In this document: positions 58,363-64,000 of the stretch, in pieces
Position numbering within the stretch: position 1 is the first letter of the stretch
Layout: each line of letters begins with the position of its first letter
DNA from: Marasmitruncus massiliensis
GTDB lineage: Bacteria; Bacillota; Clostridia; Oscillospirales; Ruminococcaceae
NCBI RefSeq assembly: GCF_900186535.1
Contig: NZ_FYDE01000004.1
Coordinates: 248,001-312,000 of the forward strand
Length of the DNA stretch: 64,000 nt
Direction: 5' to 3'
Position numbers and translations under genes: made by a program
The notes under the pieces: model-generated
Databases searched by the model: none
Told to the model about the DNA's origin: nothing
The model's input: the letters and a program-made list of their open reading frames with translations, nothing else

Positions 58363-59727
58363 TTAAAATGAGATTCGTTTTCCTTCTGTAACAGCACTGT
58401 CATAAGGGTCGAGAATCACCTGATCCCCCTCCGAAATTCCGGACAGGATTTCTATCCGGCCGCCGCTTCGGACTCCTGTGGTAACCGGCGTCAGCATTGC
58501 TTTTCCGTCACGGGCAAGATAAACGCCGCTTCCGCTTTCCATTGGGATGACTGACGAAGCCGGAACGGACAGGGCGTTTTGGGCGGCGACAGATGTGAAG
58601 GTCAGATCGACCTGATGCCCGCCGCCGATTTTCTGCGGCAGGCCGACCGGAGTGAGCTTGATTTTGCAGCGGTTTTCTGTTATGCCGATGGTGGAGAGCG
58701 TTTCCTGCGCTACCGGGGAGATAAACCGGATTTTAGCCTGCAAAGCCGTGCCGTCGGCAAGGCTGCAGGTTGCAAGATCGCCGACATTCAGACGCAGAGC
58801 GTCTTCGGAAAGGACGTCGGCCTCAATTTCCATTTCCCCTTCGCCGTTTTTGTAAAGCTTGGCGATCGGCTCGTTTTTCGATACAAAGGAGCCTGCCTCT
58901 ACAAGCATTTCCCAAACCACAGCGTCGAACGGGGCGGCCGGCGGCTCGCGGTTCAGCTCATCCTGAAGATTGCTGATGGTAACCTGAAGCTGCTGCGCCG
59001 TGGCGTTATTGCTGCTTCCGGTATTCCCCTGTAGGTCGTCCAGACTGTCAAGCTGGGCTTCGTAAGAGCTGATCACGCTTTGATAGTACTGTTCGGTGGT
59101 TTCGGAGTTTTCGCTCTGCGCCACCATCATATCCTTCTTTGCGAGCTCCATCTGGTTGCGCAGGGTGTAAAGCTCCAGATCGGCGACCTCGTCGTCATCC
59201 TCATCGTCCAGATCTTTTGCCTCGTTATAATTTCTGCGCGCGGTGTAGTAGGAAATCTCCGCAATGTTCATCAGGTCTTTTGCTGTGCCGTCGTCTCCGA
59301 ACAGGCGGTCATATTCATGCTGCGCGGCAGCCAGCTGCTGCTCAAGCTGTTCCCGCCGCAGCCGGGTTTCGGACAGCGCGGTGGTGTTTTGGGCATAGAG
59401 GGCTGACTGCTGGAATTGCAGACTCCTGACCTGATCTTCCATCTGGCGGCGCTGGACCGAGTCGTCGATTTCCGCCAGCCGGTCGCCGTTATGTACCGCC
59501 ATTCCCACCTGAAACGGAACAGAAATCACTTCTCCCGAGGTGTTGGAGTTCATGATAACGCTGTCTTTCGGAAGAATGTTACCCTGCGCGGTAAAGCTGT
59601 CCTGAATAGCGCCGAAAGACACGGTTTCCACTTCTACCGCCAGCGGTTTTAAATAGGAATACACTCCCGCAGCGATGCTTAGAACAATGACGACAGAAAT
59701 TAGTAACAATTTGTATTTTTTCTTCAT
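58363..59727 (-). CDS. HlyD/MacA-type efflux adaptor protein
   Basis: 454 aa. One N-terminal anchor (about 5-25) is followed by a split lipoyl half-motif (GNILPKDSVIMNSNTSGEVISV), a long coiled-coil hairpin (about 85-250), the second lipoyl half (AAPFDAVVWEMLVEAGSFV), then beta-barrel and membrane-proximal domains. It links to the ABC transporter encoded immediately upstream. In a Gram-positive it may guide export of a lipid, peptide or drug. The start ATG is 15 bases after the permease stop. Confidence 0.9.
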   Translation of the reverse strand: MKKKYKLLLISVVIVLSIAAGVYSYLKPLAVEVETVSFGAIQDSFTAQGNILPKDSVIMNSNTSGEVISVPFQVGMAVHNGDRLAEIDDSVQRRQMEDQVRSLQFQQSALYAQNTTALSETRLRREQLEQQLAAAQHEYDRLFGDDGTAKDLMNIAEISYYTARRNYNEAKDLDDEDDDEVADLELYTLRNQMELAKKDMMVAQSENSETTEQYYQSVISSYEAQLDSLDDLQGNTGSSNNATAQQLQVTISNLQDELNREPPAAPFDAVVWEMLVEAGSFVSKNEPIAKLYKNGEGEMEIEADVLSEDALRLNVGDLATCSLADGTALQAKIRFISPVAQETLSTIGITENRCKIKLTPVGLPQKIGGGHQVDLTFTSVAAQNALSVPASSVIPMESGSGVYLARDGKAMLTPVTTGVRSGGRIEILSGISEGDQVILDPYDSAVTEGKRISF

Positions 59728-59742
59728 AAATATCCCCTCTGT

Positions 59743-62094
59743 TTATTCACGTTCCCGCAAGAGTTCTGCGAGTGACAGTTTTTTTAGCTTCCGAAAGACC
59801 ATTCCCGAGCTGAACATGACGGCTATTAGGGTAAGACCCACAGCCAGCAGCAGGGAATTCGCATCCACAAAATCCGGAATCGTATAAAGGTCGCTGGCCA
59901 TCGATGCGGACATCAGCCTGCTGACCCCCATGGTCATGGGAATGCCCAGCAGGATTCCCCCAAAAGTCAGCAGCCACTGCCCGGTCGAAATGACATCCAG
60001 ACACTGCCGGCTGTTCAGCCCAAGCACCATCATCGTGGAAACTTCGCGTTTGAGCTCTTCAAAGCTGATCAGCGAACTGGTATAGATGACGGAAAATCCG
60101 ATCAATACGCCCATCATCGCCATGGAAGCCATCATCTGTTCCATGCTTCCCATCATACTGCGCATTTTCGCGATCCGCTCCGACCGGCTTTCAATGCCGG
60201 ATACTGCGGTGGCATCCTCCACCCGCTGCAAAATTCTCTGCTGCGTTTCAGACGGGGCCTTCAGCAAAAGGGACGTATAAACGCCGCGGTAATCGCTGAC
60301 ACGCCCGACCTCACTGTAAGACATATAAACTCCGCTGCCGAGATATTCCGCAATGATAGAAGTCACGGGGACTCTGCTGGTCAGCTTGCGGGGGTAAGAA
60401 ACTTCAATTTCGACGGAGTCGCCGATACCCACGCCAAGCCGGTTTGCATTATGTCTGGAAAGCACAAGGCCGTCCGGCTGAACGGCTACCTGATGCCCGC
60501 TCTCGTCAAAAAGCCTGTAAAGGGCGGAACTTTCCGAAATTCCTTTGATAGAGGTATCGATGCTTCCCGAAATCCCCTTGATGGTCGCAGGCAGCTCAAC
60601 AACGCCTTCTGCGGTTTCGATTGCAGGGTCACGGATGGCGCGGAAGGCGTCCTGTGCCTTGACCGGCTCGGAGAAATTGACGGAAATGTCCTGCTGCTGG
60701 CTTTTTTCCAGTGAGTCGAACAGGAAAACATCAAACAGCGTGTTCATGGATGTCAGGGAAGCGGTAATCATATAGGCGCAGGCGATCCCGAATAGGGACA
60801 GCGCGGTGCGGCGCTTGTTGCGCGAGAGGCTTCTCACCGCCATCAGCCCCGGAACCGTAAACAGCCGGGTAAAGCGGGGAATCCGCTCGAGCAGGGACTT
60901 TCGGGCCGCTTTTGGAGCCGGAGGGCGAAGCGCCTGGCAGGGCGAAAGGCGGCTTAGGCTGTGCGCGGAGCCCCAGCCCACCGCCGCGCAGAAAAAAGTG
61001 GACATCGCGGTGCCCAGAACAAGATAACGAACGGAGATCGGCGCCGTGACATTGGGAAGGCTGAAGTAGGTCTGATAATAGCTTACAAGCGGCTTTGCGG
61101 ATAAGCTGCCCAGCACGCCGCCTGCCGAGCCTCCGAACAGGCCGATTGCCGCGCCGTATGCCAGATAATGCAGTTCCACAAGACGGGCCGAAAATCCCAG
61201 CGCCATCAGCGTTCCGGCCTGGATGCGCTGCTGCTCAATCAGCCTGTGCAGGGTGATATATAAGATGATGGCGGCGACTGAAAGAAACAGGAACGGGATG
61301 ACCTGGGCCATCTGGTCAAGCTGATCCAGTTCGGATTCCAGCATGGAAACGCTCGACTGGTCGGAACGGTCATAAATGCGGTAGCATCCGTATGGTTCCA
61401 GCACCTGTTCAACCTGGTCTTTCACATCTTTGAGGGAATAGCCGGGCATCAGCGTGAACACAAAGTTGTTTGCCAGTCCGTCTTTCTGGAGCAGGCCGGA
61501 CAGGGTTTCATAGCTGAGAAATCCGGCACCGTACGCCGCGGGGTCCGGTATCATATCGCTGATGGATTTGACCATGTAGATATTTTCAGGCGAGATTCCC
61601 GCCGCGGTAACGGTCATAGGCACTTTTTTCCCATTGATGATCAGATTGATCTTTTCACCGGTATAAAAACCGTTGGCGTCAAAGAAGTCGTCCCCGGCCG
61701 CCAGTTCCTGCTTTCCTTTTTCGGGAGGCGTGCCGCGTGAGAGCAGGGGAAGGTTTAGCTCACTGCCGATAGAGACGAGCTGGAGTTCCGCGTCCTCCTC
61801 TTTCAGCCCGTCTATCCGCACCGTATGTACCAGCCGCCCCTCCGCTTTCTGGATACCGGGGATCTGTTCGAGTTTCCGCGCAGTCTGGAGCGGTGCCTCC
61901 TGAACTTCCGCGAACCCTTCGGAGAACGAGGTCGCTTTATAAAAATAGTCCTTCGCCCGAACCAGATGATCCGCCGTGATGGACAAAACGGAATACCCGC
62001 AAAAACCAACTGCGACAATGACGGTGCAGATCCCATAGGTCACCGCGCTTTTTTTAATATCACGCAGCATTTTTCGAATCAGAAGCATTACCAT
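59743..62094 (-). CDS. ABC transporter permease, FtsX-like, MacB-related
   Basis: 783 aa. An N-terminal membrane helix is followed by a large extracytoplasmic domain, a three-helix FtsX-type core (about 250-390), a second external domain, and a second FtsX core at the C-terminus (about 665-780). The duplicated arrangement is typical of the larger Firmicute exporters, often linked to antimicrobial peptide response. It overlaps the ATPase gene by 7 bases. The transported compound is not known. Confidence 0.9.
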   Translation of the reverse strand: MVMLLIRKMLRDIKKSAVTYGICTVIVAVGFCGYSVLSITADHLVRAKDYFYKATSFSEGFAEVQEAPLQTARKLEQIPGIQKAEGRLVHTVRIDGLKEEDAELQLVSIGSELNLPLLSRGTPPEKGKQELAAGDDFFDANGFYTGEKINLIINGKKVPMTVTAAGISPENIYMVKSISDMIPDPAAYGAGFLSYETLSGLLQKDGLANNFVFTLMPGYSLKDVKDQVEQVLEPYGCYRIYDRSDQSSVSMLESELDQLDQMAQVIPFLFLSVAAIILYITLHRLIEQQRIQAGTLMALGFSARLVELHYLAYGAAIGLFGGSAGGVLGSLSAKPLVSYYQTYFSLPNVTAPISVRYLVLGTAMSTFFCAAVGWGSAHSLSRLSPCQALRPPAPKAARKSLLERIPRFTRLFTVPGLMAVRSLSRNKRRTALSLFGIACAYMITASLTSMNTLFDVFLFDSLEKSQQQDISVNFSEPVKAQDAFRAIRDPAIETAEGVVELPATIKGISGSIDTSIKGISESSALYRLFDESGHQVAVQPDGLVLSRHNANRLGVGIGDSVEIEVSYPRKLTSRVPVTSIIAEYLGSGVYMSYSEVGRVSDYRGVYTSLLLKAPSETQQRILQRVEDATAVSGIESRSERIAKMRSMMGSMEQMMASMAMMGVLIGFSVIYTSSLISFEELKREVSTMMVLGLNSRQCLDVISTGQWLLTFGGILLGIPMTMGVSRLMSASMASDLYTIPDFVDANSLLLAVGLTLIAVMFSSGMVFRKLKKLSLAELLRERE

Positions 62095-62795
62095 TCCAAT
62101 TCCTCCACAGGCACGGGCGCCGGATTGTCAGCTACACGGTCAATTCTGCCATCTTTGACGTGAAAGACCCGGTCGGCCACCCTCGCCATTTCGGGATTGT
62201 GCGTAATCGTTACAACGGGGCAGCCCAGCCGGTCCCGTACTTCCAGCAGCAGCCGCACGACTGCAATGCTGTTTTTGCTGTCCAGCGCACCAGTGGGTTC
62301 GTCGCAGAGCAGAACGCCGGGGTTTTTTACAATTGCACGCGCAATGGATACCCGCTGCTGTTCCCCTCCGGAAAGCTGGGAAGGGAAATGGTTCCCTCTG
62401 TCGGCAAGCCCCACCAGCTTCAGCACCTCTTTACAGTCCATCGGATCCTTGACGATGCTGGCTGCCAGTTCCACATTTTCGGCCGCTGTCAAAGATGGGA
62501 TAAGGTTAAAGAACTGAAACACGAATCCGACTACGTCCTTCCGGTAGACTGCCAGCCGGTCACTGGAAAATTCGGTTAGCTCAGTATCCCGGTACCAGAG
62601 CCGCCCTCCGCTGGGGCAGTCCATCCCGCCCAGCAGATTGAGCAGGGTGCTTTTTCCGGAGCCGGAAGGTCCGAGCACCACAACAAATTCCCGCTCCCTG
62701 ATTTCAAAGGATGCGTCTGTGAGGGCGTTCACCGTTACGCCGTCCCCCTCATACCGCCTGGACAGGTTTTCCCCTTTAAGAATCATTTGGTTCAT
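62088..62795 (-). CDS. ABC transporter ATP-binding protein (MacB/LolD type)
   Basis: 235 aa from the ATG at 62795 with GGGAG upstream. Walker A is LGPSGSGKSTLL, the signature is LSGGEQQRVSIARAI, Walker B is VLLCDEPTGALD, and the His loop is ITHNPEMA. It powers the FtsX-like permease. The start overlaps the end of the TetR gene by 20 bases, so regulator and exporter form one operon. Confidence 0.93.
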   Translation of the reverse strand: MNQMILKGENLSRRYEGDGVTVNALTDASFEIREREFVVVLGPSGSGKSTLLNLLGGMDCPSGGRLWYRDTELTEFSSDRLAVYRKDVVGFVFQFFNLIPSLTAAENVELAASIVKDPMDCKEVLKLVGLADRGNHFPSQLSGGEQQRVSIARAIVKNPGVLLCDEPTGALDSKNSIAVVRLLLEVRDRLGCPVVTITHNPEMARVADRVFHVKDGRIDRVADNPAPVPVEELEW

Positions 62796-63408
62796 CTGAT
62801 TTCTCCCTACATAAAATCCCGTTTTGTAAAATGTCAAATACGGCTTTTACCCTGCGGGTGCAGGTTTCACGGTCCCCCGATGCATAATACTCTTTTACGA
62901 TCGTGATGCCGATTGAGATGTACATCTCCATTACCAGATTCAGATCGACGCCTTCGCGGATATTCCCCCTGCTCCGGTCTTTTTCCAGATAAGCAATGAA
63001 TTCATTACTTACCGAACGCATTTTTGTGATGATATTTTGAATAAAATCGCTGCTGTCCTGTATCATCAGCAGACCGATGCGGTTATAGGCCGGACATCGG
63101 TCAAGCCAGTCAAAGATATCCGGGATGGATGTGAGTATTCCTTCTATAAATCCGGCTTTGGACTCTGGTGACTGATATTGCGAAAGTATCTCCAGTTTCT
63201 CTTTTGCAATCTGTTCCAGTACATACAGATAAAGGTCCTCTTTATCGTTAAAATACTGATAAAAACTGCCGCGCGGGATTCCGGCGGCCTTTATAATCCG
63301 GTTGATGGACGCATCCGTAAAGCGGTATTCGGAAAATTCCGCCACCGTAGCGTCATAAATACGCTTCTGCTTGTCTTCCGGCAGACGGAAAAATGTTGCA
63401 TTCGGCAT
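62776..63408 (-). CDS. TetR/AcrR-family repressor of the export operon
   Basis: 210 aa from the ATG at 63408 with AGAAGG 6 bases upstream. The N-terminal HTH is YRFTDASINRIIKAAGIPRGSFYQYFNDKEDLY-like (residues about 22-55); the remainder is the helical ligand/dimer domain. It is first in the operon and is presumably auto-regulated through the two palindromes at 63426 and 63473. The ligand is unknown; a drug or membrane stress signal is usual. Confidence 0.9.
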   Translation of the reverse strand: MPNATFFRLPEDKQKRIYDATVAEFSEYRFTDASINRIIKAAGIPRGSFYQYFNDKEDLYLYVLEQIAKEKLEILSQYQSPESKAGFIEGILTSIPDIFDWLDRCPAYNRIGLLMIQDSSDFIQNIITKMRSVSNEFIAYLEKDRSRGNIREGVDLNLVMEMYISIGITIVKEYYASGDRETCTRRVKAVFDILQNGILCREKSDEPNDS

Positions 63409-63425
63409 AAAATCCTTCTTTCTAA

Positions 63426-63447
63426 GATATGACAAGGGTGTCATTTC
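63426..63447. promoter_or_regulatory. TetR operator, downstream copy
   Basis: GATATGACAAGGGTGTCATTTC: an imperfect palindrome between the -10 box and the ribosome site. It matches the 63473 operator except at the arm end. Confidence 0.75.
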
Positions 63448-63453
63448 AAGTTA

Positions 63454-63482
63454 AGTATACCATAGAGAATCTGATATGACAA
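63454..63482 (-). promoter_or_regulatory. Promoter of the TetR-ABC-HlyD operon
   Basis: Minus strand: TTGTCA (63477-63482), 17 bases, TATACT (63454-63459). The -35 box lies inside the upstream operator. Confidence 0.75.
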
Positions 63483-63494
63483 GAGTGTCATATC
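63473..63494. promoter_or_regulatory. TetR operator, upstream copy
   Basis: Arms GATATGACA and TGTCATATC form a near-perfect palindrome covering the -35 box. With the 63426 copy it would block the promoter from both sides. Confidence 0.8.
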
Positions 63495-63514
63495 AGATTC
63501 CGCGGATATTTTAA

Positions 63515-63546
63515 AACTCCCCCGCGGCAATTGCCACGGGGGAGTT
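63515..63546 (-). terminator. Terminator of the XdhC-family gene
   Basis: AACTCCCCCG / CGGGGGAGTT stem 3' of the stop at 63560. Confidence 0.85.
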
Positions 63547-63559
63547 CGTATAAAATTGA

Positions 63560-64000
63560 TTAACGGAACGAATCACCTGAAATGGGGTCGAGCAAAACCC
63601 TGATTACTCCGCCGCAGACCATACCTGCCTGCGTGGCGTCTTTATTTGTCATGCTGCACTCCATAACGCGGGGACGCCGCCCCCGAAGAACCTCCGGAGC
63701 GGCGGCGATTACCGAGGCTTCACCGGCCCCGCCGCCAACGGTGCCGTAGAGGTTGCCGTCACTGTCAGCCAGCAGTTTTGCCCCGACCCCTCTGGGCGCG
63801 GATCCCTCCTTCTGCAAAATGGTGGCAAGCACCATTGGAACACCTTTCGCAAGAGCATCCAAAGCAGCGGGCGGAATACTGCCGTCGGATGCGCCGCTGC
63901 GCACCTCAATCATCTGCGCCGCAATGCAGACGGCGATTTCCGCGGGCGTCTGCGCGCCGATTTTCAGCCCGATGGGCGCGTAAACCTGATTTAAAAGCTC
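63560..64000 (-). CDS. XdhC/CoxI-family protein, 5' end outside window
   Basis: The last 146 codons are visible; the frame is open to the right edge. It begins inside a Rossmann-type XdhC segment (VYAPIGLKIGAQTPAEIAV), followed by a CoxI-type domain (VLATILQKEGSAPRGVGAKL, YGTVGGGAGEASV) and ends GDSFR. XdhC proteins insert or modify the molybdenum cofactor of xanthine-dehydrogenase-type enzymes. In the usual order the CoxI domain is N-terminal to the Rossmann part; here a CoxI unit also follows it, so the full protein may carry two. Molybdoenzyme genes would be expected just outside the window. Confidence 0.85.
   Translation of the reverse strand, partial: ELLNQVYAPIGLKIGAQTPAEIAVCIAAQMIEVRSGASDGSIPPAALDALAKGVPMVLATILQKEGSAPRGVGAKLLADSDGNLYGTVGGGAGEASVIAAAPEVLRGRRPRVMECSMTNKDATQAGMVCGGVIRVLLDPISGDSFR

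Overview
The window looks like a chromosomal segment of an anaerobic Clostridia, probably an Oscillospiraceae-like Firmicute. The basis is lipoprotein signals with AAC/SGC lipoboxes, strong AGGAGG-type ribosome binding sites, TRAP transporters, sigma-54 control and several chemoreceptors; this is inference, since no rRNA or other phylogenetic marker is present. It splits into two parts at about 28.85 kb. The left part is visibly AT-rich and accessory. The right part is GC-richer and looks like ordinary chromosome.

Left part (1-28.85 kb), an integrated mobile element. It opens inside a tyrosine integrase whose C-terminus lies outside the window, followed by about 0.9 kb of non-coding DNA carrying four copies of TCAACTAGT. 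Next come two small unknown genes, an IS200-type element and a run of minus-strand genes. Three of these encode surface-type proteins that share a C-terminal tail ending in IYG: two membrane-anchored coiled-coil proteins and one SLH-like lipoprotein. A second lipoprotein and a 54-codon TTG-start small gene lie among them. After a near-identical 145-bp direct repeat come a small HTH protein, a serine recombinase, a SprT-like metalloprotease, an HUH rolling-circle Rep protein (with a 4 x 9-bp tandem repeat nearby), a D12-class adenine methyltransferase and its coupled partner. On the plus strand from 15.3 to 24.5 kb is a WYL regulator followed by seven genes: three with glycine/alanine-rich hydrophobic domains (one is DUF697), one unknown, a Ycf46-like AAA+ ATPase, a PD-(D/E)xK-like nuclease fused to a membrane-type domain, and a class III nucleotide-cyclase-like protein. 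I read this as a candidate undescribed defence-type system. It ends at a frameshifted IS256-family element. A two-gene convergent operon (unknown protein plus Mrr-like nuclease) follows. The element ends in a 5' half of a tRNA-Gln(CTG) gene that keeps a consensus promoter.

Right part (28.9-64 kb). After a DUF523-like protein and an ECF-type S component comes catabolic cluster 1 (racemase family, DctPQM TRAP transporter, FCD-GntR regulator, cupin, beta-keto acid cleavage enzyme, DUF1537 sugar-acid kinase, class II aldolase). Then come a lone serine recombinase, two chemoreceptors and a PrpR-like sigma-54 activator. A perfect -24/-12 promoter precedes catabolic cluster 2 (DUF1537 kinase, iron-dependent alcohol dehydrogenase, PdxA2-like dehydrogenase, TAXI-TRAP transporter, DapA-family lyase, YhcH-family protein). 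Both clusters look built to import and degrade small hydroxy-acids, probably C4 sugar acids such as threonate or erythronate, to triose phosphate level. The remainder holds a zinc-ribbon protein, a secreted serine protease, a small unknown protein, a third chemoreceptor with a sensor-like domain at its C-terminus, a TetR-controlled ABC/HlyD export operon, and the end of an XdhC-family gene that runs off the right edge.
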